Assembly: GCA_947372425.1 (NCBI GenBank)
Contig: CANBTQ010000002.1
Span: 1 to 44,196 of the forward strand
Reading direction: 5' to 3'
DNA from: Comamonadaceae bacterium
GTDB lineage: Bacteria > Pseudomonadota > Gammaproteobacteria > Burkholderiales > Burkholderiaceae_C
Length of the DNA stretch: 44,196 nucleotides
Shown here: positions 9,365 to 18,503 of the stretch, piece by piece
Numbering within the stretch: position 1 is the stretch's first letter
Layout of the letters: every line of letters begins with the position of its first letter
The notes under the pieces: model-generated
The model's input: only the letters and a program-made list of their open reading frames with translations
The model's database searches: none
Told to the model about the DNA's origin: nothing
Program-made: the position numbers and the translations under genes

Positions 9365-10117
9365 ATGTGCCTGATTGCCTGGAACTGGCAGCCCGGTAGT
9401 GCAACGCCCTTACTCCTGCTTGCAAACCGCGATGAGTTTTATCAGCGTGAGGCTGCGCCCTTGCACTGGTGGGAAGGTGGACAGGTATTGGCTGGAAGAG
9501 ACCTGCAGGCCGGCGGAACCTGGCTGGGCGTGAACCGGAGCGGGCAGCTTGCCGCGCTCACCAATTACCGACTTCCTGCAAAAGACCTGACAACCAGGCC
9601 GTCACGCGGTGCATTGCTTACCGATTTTTTGTTTGGGCAACGGAATGCAGCGGAATACCTGGATAGCCTGTTGCAGCGGGCCGGCGACTACAACCCGTTC
9701 AATCTGCTGGTATTTGACGGCAAGCAGCTCATGGGCTTGGAGAGTCGTCACCGACGCGTGCTCACGCTGCTACCGGGCATTGGTGGCGTTTCCAATGCTG
9801 ACTTTGACACGCCCTGGCCCAAGTTGCTAAAACTCAAGAAGGGTCTGCAGACCCAAATTCTTGGTGCTCGCACGGCCGTGCCGGAGCTGTTGCCTTTGCT
9901 GCAGGATCGCGTGCGTGTGTGCGCTGCAGAGTTGCCGCAAACCGGTGTCTCGCTGGAACTGGAAAGCGCACTGTCCGCTGCATTTGTAAACACGGACCAC
10001 TACGGCACGCGTGCCTGCAGCATCGTTGCATTGCATCAGAAAAAATCCTGTTTTTTTGAACAAAGCCATGGTGAACATGGCATGCTCTCGCAGACGCAGC
10101 AGTTCTTTACTCCATAA
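9365..10117 (+). CDS. NRDE family (TANGO2-like) protein
   Basis: MCLIAWNWQPG..LLLLANRDEFYQREAAPLHWWEG...GRDLQAGGTWLGVNRSG. Confidence 0.9.
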   Translation: MCLIAWNWQPGSATPLLLLANRDEFYQREAAPLHWWEGGQVLAGRDLQAGGTWLGVNRSGQLAALTNYRLPAKDLTTRPSRGALLTDFLFGQRNAAEYLDSLLQRAGDYNPFNLLVFDGKQLMGLESRHRRVLTLLPGIGGVSNADFDTPWPKLLKLKKGLQTQILGARTAVPELLPLLQDRVRVCAAELPQTGVSLELESALSAAFVNTDHYGTRACSIVALHQKKSCFFEQSHGEHGMLSQTQQFFTP

Positions 10118-10177
10118 ATACCCAGTCGGGATTTCAACCAGGTTTGTTGCGCATCACCTGGGTCCTGTAACTGTTCG

Positions 10178-10206
10178 CCGCCTGCGCAAGCTGTGCGGCT
10201 TTTTTA
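10178..10206 (+). terminator. Candidate Rho-independent terminator downstream of the NRDE gene
   Basis: GCCGC...GCGGC stem followed by TTTTTT. Confidence 0.5.
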
Positions 10207-10453
10207 TGGCTGCTTTTTCCCGCTCGGGTAGACACAGGGCTATGCGAGACATGCCTGGAGGTGGCCCGCAAGCCGGCCTGGCACACCCGATTGCCATTGG
10301 AGAAGCTTGGAATCACATCGATTTTTCGTCCGGATAGAAGCACAATTTCAGTTGCGTGTGTGGTATCAGAGGCGAATAATATTTCTCAGGGGTGGGTAGG
10401 CGGACGTTGTTTCAGGGGCTGCCTCAAGCATCGAATATCAACATGAAAGCCTT

Positions 10454-11617
10454 GTGATGAGCACCTTTGACGCTGACGAAAAACCTACGATTCTGGTAGT
10501 TGACGACACACCAGACAATCTGACGTTGGTCAGCAACCTGTTGAGAAAAGACTACCGGGTACGGGTCGCGATCAACGGAGACAAGGCATTGAAGATCGCC
10601 TTTTCGGAAACGCCACCAGATCTGATTCTGCTGGATGTCATGATGCCCGTCATGGATGGTTATGAGGTGTGTATGCATCTCCGGGAAAATCCCCTGACAG
10701 TCCATATTCCCATTATTTTTCTAACGGCCAAATCCGAAGTTGAGGATGAGCGCAAGGGCCTGAGTCTGGGTGCTTCCGACTACATTACCAAGCCCATCAG
10801 CCCGCCGATACTGGAAGCCCGTGTCAAGACCCATCTGGTAGCCAAGGCACATGCCGACTTTCTGACCGACAAGACGGCCTATCTGGAAAACGAAGTGGCA
10901 CGCCGGACACGCGAAATCAGCGCCATTCAGGACGTGACCATTCAGGCCATGGCCTCACTTGCAGAGACCCGTGATTCCGACACCGGCAATCACATCCGCA
11001 GAACCCAGTTCTATGTCAAGGCGCTTACCAGCAAGCTCAAAGGACATCCCAAGTACAACGTATTGTTGACGGACAACATGATCGAGATGATTTTCAAATC
11101 AGCGCCCTTGCATGACATTGGCAAGGTCGGTATTCCGGACCGCATCCTGCTCAAGCCTGGCCGTTTTGAACCGGCCGAGTTCGAGATCATGAAGACCCAC
11201 ACCACACTGGGACGTGACGCCATCCAAGCCGCAGAAAACTCATTAGGACTTCAGGTGGAATTTTTGTCCATAGCCAAGGAAATCGCGTACGGGCACCAGG
11301 AAAAATGGGATGGATCGGGCTATCCCCAAGGCCTGAAGGGCGAGGCCATTCCGGTTTCTGCCCGTGTCATGGCGGTGGCAGATGTTTACGATGCCCTGAT
11401 CAGCCGGCGTGTCTACAAAGACAGCATGTCACACGAGAAGGCCATTTCCATCATCCAGGAGGGCCGGGGCAGCCACTTTGATCCGGATATGGTGGATGCA
11501 TTTCTGGTCATTCAGGATGACATCCGTGCGATTGCAGCGCGTTATGCAGACTCCGATGCGGACATGGAAGTCAAGCGCAAACAAATCGAGTTGTACGCAC
11601 CTCCCGTGCTGCAGTAA
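10454..11617 (+). CDS. Response regulator with REC and HD-GYP domains (c-di-GMP phosphodiesterase)
   Basis: REC: ILVVDDTPDNL..LILLDVMMPVMDGYE; HD-GYP: LHDIGKVGIPDRILLKPG, GHQEKWDGSGYPQGL. Confidence 0.93.
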   Translation: MMSTFDADEKPTILVVDDTPDNLTLVSNLLRKDYRVRVAINGDKALKIAFSETPPDLILLDVMMPVMDGYEVCMHLRENPLTVHIPIIFLTAKSEVEDERKGLSLGASDYITKPISPPILEARVKTHLVAKAHADFLTDKTAYLENEVARRTREISAIQDVTIQAMASLAETRDSDTGNHIRRTQFYVKALTSKLKGHPKYNVLLTDNMIEMIFKSAPLHDIGKVGIPDRILLKPGRFEPAEFEIMKTHTTLGRDAIQAAENSLGLQVEFLSIAKEIAYGHQEKWDGSGYPQGLKGEAIPVSARVMAVADVYDALISRRVYKDSMSHEKAISIIQEGRGSHFDPDMVDAFLVIQDDIRAIAARYADSDADMEVKRKQIELYAPPVLQ

Positions 11618-11647
11618 GGCAGCGCGGGAGACCGCCAGTCGGCGGCG

Positions 11648-11908
11648 TTAGCGAGCGTCTGGCAGTTCGATCTTGACTTCCAAGACTTCCAGATTGTCCT
11701 GGCGTTCCAGATTGACCTTGATGTCGTCCGGATTGATCTTGATGTACTTGCTGATTACCGCCACCAGATCTCTTTGCAAGTCGGGCAAGTAATCGGGCTC
11801 GGCAGCATTGCGGCCACTGCGCTCATGCATCAGGATCATCTGCAGGCGTTCTTTGGCAACCGTGGCAGTCTTCTTTTTTTCACCCAGAAAAAATGACAGA
11901 AAAGACAT
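11648..11908 (-). CDS. minE: Cell division topological specificity factor MinE
   Basis: 86 aa; [46 protein letters not shown]; adjacent minD. Confidence 0.96.
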   Translation of the reverse strand: MSFLSFFLGEKKKTATVAKERLQMILMHERSGRNAAEPDYLPDLQRDLVAVISKYIKINPDDIKVNLERQDNLEVLEVKIELPDAR

Positions 11909-11911
11909 GGC

Positions 11912-12727
11912 TTATTTACCTCCGAACAGGCGCTTGAACAGACCTTGTTTGGGTGCCTCGATAAACCGCATCGGCTTGTCCTCACCCAGGAAGCGCGAAA
12001 TCACATCCTTGTAGGCCTCGGATACATCGCTGCCCTGAATGTGCACGGCCGGAACACCCTGGTTGGAAGCCTGCAATACGGATTCGCTCTCCGGTATCAC
12101 ACCGATTAGTGGAATGCGCAAAATGTCCTTGATGTCATCCAATGACAACATCTGACCCTGGTCCACCCGTGCCGGGTTGTAGCGGGTGATGAGCAAATGT
12201 TCCTTGATCGGATCCAGCCCGTCCATGGCCCGTTTTGTTTTGCTGGCCAGCATACCCAGGATGCGATCGGAATCCCGTACGGAGGACACTTCCGGGTTGG
12301 TAACCACCAGTGCTTCGTCGGCAAAGTGCATTGCCATCAGGGCGCCGGTCTCAATGCCTGCCGGCGAGTCACACACGATGAACTCAAAACCCATGGCAGC
12401 CAAATCCATCAGTACCTTTTCAACGCCATCTTGCGTGAGCGCATCCTTGTCACGGGTCTGCGACGCTGCCAGCACATACAGGTTTTCACACTGCTTGTCC
12501 TTGATCAGCGCTTGATTCAAATTGGCTTCACCATGGATGACATTGATCAGGTCGTACACCACACGGCGCTCACAACCCATGATCAGGTCCAGGTTGCGCA
12601 GACCCACATCAAAGTCGATCACAGCAGTCTTGTGCCCACGCAATGCCAGACCAGTTGCAAAGCTGGCGCTGGTGGTGGTTTTGCCCACACCGCCTTTGCC
12701 GGATGTCACCACGATGATTTTTGCCAT
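11912..12727 (-). CDS. minD: Septum site-determining protein MinD
   Basis: MAKIIVVTSGKGGVGKTTTSASFATGLALRGHKTAVIDFDVGLRNLDL; amphipathic C-terminus GLFKRLFGGK. Confidence 0.98.
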   Translation of the reverse strand: MAKIIVVTSGKGGVGKTTTSASFATGLALRGHKTAVIDFDVGLRNLDLIMGCERRVVYDLINVIHGEANLNQALIKDKQCENLYVLAASQTRDKDALTQDGVEKVLMDLAAMGFEFIVCDSPAGIETGALMAMHFADEALVVTNPEVSSVRDSDRILGMLASKTKRAMDGLDPIKEHLLITRYNPARVDQGQMLSLDDIKDILRIPLIGVIPESESVLQASNQGVPAVHIQGSDVSEAYKDVISRFLGEDKPMRFIEAPKQGLFKRLFGGK

Positions 12728-12758
12728 GCTGGGATTTCTTTCTAAATTAATTCAAATA

Positions 12759-13529
12759 TCAGGTCTTCAGAGGCTCAATCAGCAGTTTGTCCTGCCCATC
12801 CTCACTGGAGAGACGAACCTGTGCCGGTTTGCCCGCAACATCAGCCGGCAACGGGTTTTCGCTGGTGCGATACACACCGGCGATGGAAATCAGTTCTGGC
12901 TCCAGACAGAGCGAAAAAATCCGCGCTGCACCGTTGCCACGGGCACCTGCCATGGCTTTGCCACGCAAGGGAGCATAGACATGGATATTGCCATCCGCCA
13001 CCACTTCAGCACCCTGGTTGACCATGGCCAACAACACCAGATCGCCACCCCGGGCATAAACTTTTTGGCCGGAGCGGATCGGCTTGTCAATCACCATCGT
13101 CCCAGGTCCCGGGACTTCCCGGATCACCGGTGCTACCGGTAATTCAGGCTTCGCCGCCAATTGGGCCAACTTGCTGATTTCCACCGGTCCACTGATCAGA
13201 CCAGCCTGCAGCAGTGGCTTTGTCCAGTGCACAGGTTCACCACGAAAAGCCAGCGGTACCAGGCGACAGTCACGCAGTGCCTGCAGCACAGAACCCATAT
13301 CGTCCCATTCCGCATTGCGCACCAAAGCCGAGAAATCCAGCACAACCGGATCTTGTTCAAAAAATTCCGGATTTTCGCCAGCCACACCAAATTGCCGTTG
13401 CAAATCGCTTGCTACGTCTTCCCAGCGATGGGACTTGAGCAACAAAGCTACCAGCGGTAGCTGGGCACTTTTGATTTCGAAACTCACATTGCTGCGTGAC
13501 GGGGATTGGCCTGTGGGCTTGACGGACAT
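12759..13529 (-). CDS. minC: Septum site-determining protein MinC
   Basis: 256 aa; C-terminal VYARGGDLVLLAMVNQGAEVVADGNIHVYAPLRGKAMAGARGN; order minC-minD-minE. Confidence 0.95.
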   Translation of the reverse strand: MSVKPTGQSPSRSNVSFEIKSAQLPLVALLLKSHRWEDVASDLQRQFGVAGENPEFFEQDPVVLDFSALVRNAEWDDMGSVLQALRDCRLVPLAFRGEPVHWTKPLLQAGLISGPVEISKLAQLAAKPELPVAPVIREVPGPGTMVIDKPIRSGQKVYARGGDLVLLAMVNQGAEVVADGNIHVYAPLRGKAMAGARGNGAARIFSLCLEPELISIAGVYRTSENPLPADVAGKPAQVRLSSEDGQDKLLIEPLKT

Positions 13530-13599
13530 GGGGAGGTTACTTGGCCTGGGGCTGCAAGGCTCGAATCTTACTTGATTGACATGCTCAAAACGATGGCGC

Positions 13600-13870
13600 C
13601 AAACAACAACATTTTTTGTTTTGCGCTTTGGGTTTTACTGTCTTCTTATCTTCTTTTTTATAAAAAGAATAGTAGTAGTAGATAGAAGAAAGGGCATTTC
13701 TGTGGACAAGCCTCTTTTCCAGATTGAAATCATGGACTTAGGGCACTCCAACCCGTGTTGGTGAGCACGCTTCCGAGGTGTATCGCGAAACTGGATAACT
13801 TGGCGTTGTTGCAGCAAGCTGTGGATAAGCTGCTGGTTGTGCGGGATCTATCCACAGCTTTGTACCTTGA
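13600..13870. other. Candidate replication origin (oriC-like): AT-rich region, DnaA-trio-like tract and DnaA boxes
   Basis: AT-rich 13631-13690 with TTCTTTTT-tat-AAAAAGAA; TAGx4 at 13670-13681; DnaA boxes TGTGGACAA 13701-13709, TGTGGATAA 13820-13828, CTATCCACA 13848-13856, weak ACTGGATAA 13790-13798. Confidence 0.7.
13816..13860. repeat. 12-bp perfect inverted repeat built on two DnaA boxes
   Basis: AAGCTGTGGATA (13816-13827) / TATCCACAGCTT (13849-13860), 21-nt spacer. Confidence 0.85.
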
Positions 13871-14021
13871 CACCTCTGGAAAAAGGAAAATGGCACATCT
13901 TTCCTTGGTCGCGAGTCTTTGGTGGTGTTAAATTGCCTTTCAGCGGATACTTGCCGAATTTTCCGCGCAGTCACGCTGGCGGGAAATCCGTTGGTCCCAA
14001 ACCCTGTGTTTTGTTGCACGA

Positions 14022-14047
14022 TTAGCTATTAAAAAGATAGCTGCTAG
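14022..14047. repeat. Short AGCTAT/ATAGCT palindromic element
   Basis: TTAGCTATTAAAAAGATAGCTGCTAG immediately before the GGDEF gene; resembles elements near 27440 and 33610. Confidence 0.4.
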
Positions 14048-14054
14048 CCAAGTT

Positions 14055-15611
14055 ATGAGCGATAAAAAATCTTTCGAAACTGCCCGGGAAACGCTTAAGC
14101 AACTGACTGCGCGCAAGCTTGCCCCCACCCCGGTGAACTACAAGGCGATCTACAACGAAATTGCCGGTATCCCGTCCATTGAACATTTTCCAGCGCAGGA
14201 ATTGCGTGGCATCTCGTCGGCATTGCAGGCCAAAACGCCCGGGCAGCAGCGACAAAAGGGCTTACTGGAATCATCCATAGACCGGATGAACTGGGATGGC
14301 GTGCGGTCGTCTCTGGTGGCTTATTGCGGTTTTGGCGGAAGTACTGTGGCCGAGCCGGGGACTGTGTCCAGCAGTTCCTCCGGCGGTGCCGCTGCTGATG
14401 TCGATGCTGTCCCTATTCCGATGGCGTCGGAGTTCTTATCCCAGATGGGGCGTTTGATTGAGTATGCGCAACCCGCATTGGGTGCGGACGACGAACGTTT
14501 CGCTGAACAGGGCAAGCAGTTGATCCGTGCGCTGAAGGAGCCGGACTTCGACATGGCCACAGTCAAACAGATGCTGGTGAACTACAGCCACCGTTTGTCT
14601 TTTGCCGCAGAAGACCAGTCAGAAATCAAGAAAGCGTTGCTCAAGCTATTGCATCTGGTGTTTGAAAACATCGGTGAACTCAGCGTGGAAGACCATTGGC
14701 TCAAAGGCCAGATGGACAGTCTGAAAACGGCCTCGGTACCACCGCTGAGCTTGCGCAGACTCGATGATGTGGAGCGCCTGTTGAAGGACGTGATCATCAA
14801 GCAGAAGGAGGCCAAGCAAAAGACCCTGCTTGCCCAGGATGAAATGCGCAGCATGCTGGCTTCCTTTATTGACAAGCTTTCGCAGATCACCCAGTCAACC
14901 GGGAGCTTCCAGGAAAAGTTGGAAGACAGTGCACGCCAGATCGAGAACGCAAAAACCCTTGCAGAAATTGCACCGGTGCTGAAGGAAGTGGTGGGTGCCA
15001 CGCGCAATATTGCCAGTGACACCTTGTCCACGCGCAATGAATTGCAGACCATGCGTGAGCAGGCCAACACAACGCAGGCGCAAATTGCCAAGTTGCACCA
15101 GGAACTCGACCGGGTCAGCACGCAGGCGCGCCATGATCCATTGACCGGTGCACTGAATCGCAAGGGTCTGGAAGAGGCGCTGGAACGTGAGATCTCAACC
15201 TTCCGCCGCAAGGAAACGCCGCTGAGCGTGGCTTTGCTGGACATTGATAATTTCAAGGCACTGAACGATTCTCTTGGCCACGCCATGGGAGATACGGCAT
15301 TGGCCCATCTGGCGCAGGTAGCACGTGAGTGCATGCGCCCGCAGGACACATTGGCCCGTTATGGCGGTGAAGAATTCGTAATTTTGCTGCCTGACACCTT
15401 GATGGACAAAGGTATAGAAGCCATGACCCGGTTGCAGCGGGAACTGACCAAGCGACTGTTTCTTGCAGGCACCGAGAAAGTACTGATTACCTTCAGCGCG
15501 GGTGTTGCACAGGTTGCCACGGAGGAGCCTGGCATGGATGCCATTCGCCGCGCAGACCAGGCTATGTACCTGGCCAAACGTTCGGGCAAGAACAGGGTTA
15601 TTGGAGCCTGA
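14055..15611 (+). CDS. GGDEF domain diguanylate cyclase
   Basis: DPLTGALNRKGLEEAL, DIDNFKALNDSLGHAMGD, RYGGEEFVILLP; RPQD inhibitory I-site 5 residues before GGEEF. Confidence 0.93.
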   Translation: MSDKKSFETARETLKQLTARKLAPTPVNYKAIYNEIAGIPSIEHFPAQELRGISSALQAKTPGQQRQKGLLESSIDRMNWDGVRSSLVAYCGFGGSTVAEPGTVSSSSSGGAAADVDAVPIPMASEFLSQMGRLIEYAQPALGADDERFAEQGKQLIRALKEPDFDMATVKQMLVNYSHRLSFAAEDQSEIKKALLKLLHLVFENIGELSVEDHWLKGQMDSLKTASVPPLSLRRLDDVERLLKDVIIKQKEAKQKTLLAQDEMRSMLASFIDKLSQITQSTGSFQEKLEDSARQIENAKTLAEIAPVLKEVVGATRNIASDTLSTRNELQTMREQANTTQAQIAKLHQELDRVSTQARHDPLTGALNRKGLEEALEREISTFRRKETPLSVALLDIDNFKALNDSLGHAMGDTALAHLAQVARECMRPQDTLARYGGEEFVILLPDTLMDKGIEAMTRLQRELTKRLFLAGTEKVLITFSAGVAQVATEEPGMDAIRRADQAMYLAKRSGKNRVIGA

Positions 15612-15631
15612 TCGATGGCTTACGGGAACCA

Positions 15632-16225
15632 GTGGAAGGAATATCTGTGGCGTATCTGATCCTGGGGCTGCTGCTGTTTTTGGGTGTGCATTCAACCCGC
15701 ATTGTTGCGGATAGCTGGCGTACGCGCGTGCGGGCACGTGTCGGAGAGCAAGCTTTCAAGGTCATCTACTCAGTGCTGTCGCTTGGCGGTTTTCTGCTGA
15801 TCATCTGGGGCTTTGGTATTGCCCGTGAAGCACCCACCCTGCTCTGGTTGCCACCCAATGGCTTGCGCCATGCCGCAGCCTTGTTGAATGTGCTGGCCTT
15901 TTTGCTGTTTGCGGCAGCCTATGGGCCAGGCAATGCGATCAGGGCCCGACTGCACCATCCCATGGTGCTGGGCACCAAAACTTGGGCACTTGCCCACCTG
16001 ATTGCCAACGGCAATCTGGCCCATGTGGTGCTGTTCGGAGCGTTTCTGCTGTGGGCGGTGTTGGACTTCATCAGCTTGCGACAGCGTGACCGGGCCCAGG
16101 GCATTCAGTACCCGGCCGGTACCGCTTCGGCGACGGTGTTGACCGTGGTCATTGGGGTGGGAATAGCGGCGGTGTTTGCCTTCTGGCTGCATGGTCTGCT
16201 GATAGGCGTCAAGCCCTTCGGCTGA
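15632..16225 (+). CDS. NnrU family membrane protein
   Basis: LLLFLGVHSTRIVADSWRTRVRARVGEQAFKVIYSVLSLGGF, multiple TM helices. Confidence 0.85.
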   Translation: MEGISVAYLILGLLLFLGVHSTRIVADSWRTRVRARVGEQAFKVIYSVLSLGGFLLIIWGFGIAREAPTLLWLPPNGLRHAAALLNVLAFLLFAAAYGPGNAIRARLHHPMVLGTKTWALAHLIANGNLAHVVLFGAFLLWAVLDFISLRQRDRAQGIQYPAGTASATVLTVVIGVGIAAVFAFWLHGLLIGVKPFG

Positions 16226-16241
16226 GACGCAAATTCGCGCG

Positions 16242-16454
16242 TTAACGCGTGAGAAACCACTGGATGGCGTACTTGGCAACAAATCCCACCATGCCAAAGG
16301 CCAGGCCCAGGAAGATGACAAAGGTGCCAAACTTGCCGGCCTTGGACTCCCATGCCAGATGCCCAATGATGAACAGCATGTACAGCATGAAGCCGCCCAC
16401 CCCGAAGGTGAGGCCGAAAGTTGCGATCTGTTCTTCAGAAAAACCAAACATCAA
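16242..16454 (-). CDS. DUF2788 domain-containing small membrane protein
   Basis: 70 aa; FGFSEEQIATFGLTFGVGGFMLYMLFIIGHLAWESKAGKFGTFVIFLGLAFGMVGF. Confidence 0.85.
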   Translation of the reverse strand: MMFGFSEEQIATFGLTFGVGGFMLYMLFIIGHLAWESKAGKFGTFVIFLGLAFGMVGFVAKYAIQWFLTR

Positions 16455-17302
16455 GGGTTCCCAAACTGACTATCGGGCGCGGACAAGGCTTCCCGCGCAG
16501 GGAGTTGGGAGGCATCCACCAAATCCCGGTAGGCATGCCAGCTGGCGTGTCCCAGCATGGGGACTACCGGAATCAGCCCCAGCATCAGCGAGCCCAGACC
16601 CAGCAGGGTAAAGACCATGATGATGCTGGCCCAGAAGGCCATCGGTAACGGGTTTGCCAGCACAGCCTGCCAACTGGTCAAAATGGCCTGCATCAGCGTG
16701 ACACGGCGGTCCAGCAGCAGCGGCATGGCGACCACACTGGATGCAAACAAGGGCGCAGCCATGATGCCGCCCAAAGCCAGCCAGATTTCAAACAACCAGC
16801 CGTCCGGTGCCAGCATCACATGGTGCACAAAATCCAGCGGACTGTTAATCGGAACGGGTGCCAGCAGGGTAATCAGGGCGGCAGAGGTCAGTACCCAACC
16901 GGTGGCTGCAGCCGCCAGCAGCGCACCGAACTGCACCATGCACCAGTAATCGTTGCTCCACTTGCTGAGGCGCTTGTCCTGCCAGTTCAACCAGGTATTG
17001 AGCACGGCCGAAAAATTGGGTTTTTCCCGACGCTCAATGGCGCGGCTGAGCGCATACAGACTGGTGGCCAGCACCGGTGCAACCACCAGGAAGCCGGAGA
17101 GCGCACCGGCCAGCAGCCAGAAGCGGTGGCGGGCGATAACCACGATGGCAACGCCGCCTACCGTGAGAATCAGGCCGTGCAAAATGCTGATCCAGCCGGA
17201 TCTCGCAATGTCCCGCCATCCCAGCACCAGCCAGATCAGGGGCTGCATCATGCCAATGGTCTTGACCTGTGGCGCGTTGCTTGAAGTAGAGGTGTGGGGC
17301 AT
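16451..17302 (-). CDS. BPSS1780-family polytopic membrane protein
   Basis: Start chosen at MPHTSTSS (17302); multiple TM segments; overlaps the DUF2788 gene by 4 bp. Confidence 0.7.
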   Translation of the reverse strand: MPHTSTSSNAPQVKTIGMMQPLIWLVLGWRDIARSGWISILHGLILTVGGVAIVVIARHRFWLLAGALSGFLVVAPVLATSLYALSRAIERREKPNFSAVLNTWLNWQDKRLSKWSNDYWCMVQFGALLAAAATGWVLTSAALITLLAPVPINSPLDFVHHVMLAPDGWLFEIWLALGGIMAAPLFASSVVAMPLLLDRRVTLMQAILTSWQAVLANPLPMAFWASIIMVFTLLGLGSLMLGLIPVVPMLGHASWHAYRDLVDASQLPAREALSAPDSQFGNP

Positions 17303-17412
17303 AGTGGTCAGTGCAGAAGTGTAGTGCCGCGTCCATCTTACTGGCTTGATGTTGGTCAACCATGTGGGTAACCCGCATAATGCGGCGGACCTATCAGCCA
17401 AGGAGCCTCACC

Positions 17413-17778
17413 ATGCCACGCGCCGTACTTGATGAAACAGCCATTCATCCTTCCATTCGTGCACGCATTGCCGCGCACGAGTCCGCCATCGTCAAAGAGG
17501 TGCAGGCAGCGGTAGCCTCCAACGCAGTCGTCGTGGTGGGCATGGCTGCCAACCCGTTTCCCAAGAAGGCCTGCAAGGCGCTGGACGCTGCAGGCATCCC
17601 CTACCGCTACCTGCAGTACGGAAGCTATTTCAGTGCCTGGCGTAGCCGCAATGCGCTGAAGATGTGGACCGGCTGGCCCACCCTTCCCATGGTGTTCGTC
17701 AAGGGCATGCTGGTGGGCGGGGCGACCGACTTGCAGGCCTTGATAGACAGTGGGGAAATCAAGGCACTGCTGGCCTGA
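17413..17778 (+). CDS. Glutaredoxin-fold protein with degenerate active site
   Basis: VVVVGMAANPFPKKACKALDAAGIPYRYLQYG ... WPTLPMVFVKGMLVGGATDLQAL: glutaredoxin architecture with NPFP where CPYC is expected. Confidence 0.8.
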   Translation: MPRAVLDETAIHPSIRARIAAHESAIVKEVQAAVASNAVVVVGMAANPFPKKACKALDAAGIPYRYLQYGSYFSAWRSRNALKMWTGWPTLPMVFVKGMLVGGATDLQALIDSGEIKALLA

Positions 17779-17793
17779 GCCGGGGCTCAGGCC
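17772..17793. terminator. Candidate hairpin between convergent genes
   Basis: GGCCTGAGCC-GG-GGCTCAGGCC perfect 10-bp palindrome at the convergent 3' ends; no clear T tract. Confidence 0.4.
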
Positions 17794-17799
17794 CGGGGA

Positions 17800-18315
17800 T
17801 CACTGTTTGGGTGGCTGGGCCGGTTTCGCGCCGCCATGGTCCATCTTGTGCGCGTGTTCACCGCGCATGCCCATTTTGGAAAATTCGGCATCAAAGGCTT
17901 TTTGCTGCTCCGGGCTCAGCACCGCATACAGGGCCTTGGTTGCGTCACCCCGTTTGTCCATGGCTGCTTCCATGGTGGCCATGCGTTCCTTGTGCATGGC
18001 GCGCATCTTGTCGATGCGCTCGGGTGTGGTGAGCTTGTCCATTTCAGCACGGTCGGGACGCTTTCCCATCATGTCGGCGGGTGGCTTCATGGCATCGGCA
18101 AATGTGTTCCAGGCGCCTTCCTGTGATGCCGTGATTTTGAGTTTGGCTTTCAGATCAAGCAGATGCTTTGCATGTCTTTGCGCCATCTTGGCCGGATCCA
18201 TCTGGTGCATGCCTTCGTGCGCCATCATGCCGCCGTCCATCTGTGCGAAGGCCGTGCCTCCGGCGGTGGCCAGCACACCGGCAATGACCAAGGATTGGAT
18301 TAGTTTTTTCATCAT
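17800..18315 (-). CDS. Periplasmic Spy/CpxP-like (LTXXQ) protein
   Basis: Signal peptide MMKKLIQSLVIAGVLATAGGTAFA; LTTPERIDKMRAMHKERMATMEAAMDKRGDATKALYAVLSPEQQKAFDAEF. Confidence 0.8.
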   Translation of the reverse strand: MMKKLIQSLVIAGVLATAGGTAFAQMDGGMMAHEGMHQMDPAKMAQRHAKHLLDLKAKLKITASQEGAWNTFADAMKPPADMMGKRPDRAEMDKLTTPERIDKMRAMHKERMATMEAAMDKRGDATKALYAVLSPEQQKAFDAEFSKMGMRGEHAHKMDHGGAKPAQPPKQ

Positions 18316-18503
18316 TTTTTCCTTCTGCTCTGTGGGGTGTGAGCGGACATCGCTCATCACAGGTAGGCAGTGTGTTCCGCCTGTGTAACAGCTGTGTGCG
18401 GCCTCGACAAGTGTTTGTAAAGTTGCCAAAAAATTGCTGGCACGCTTGCGTTGACAATAGCCCTTGCGCTGCTTTGTGTGCGGCGCGATGAATAAGGAAT
18501 GCT

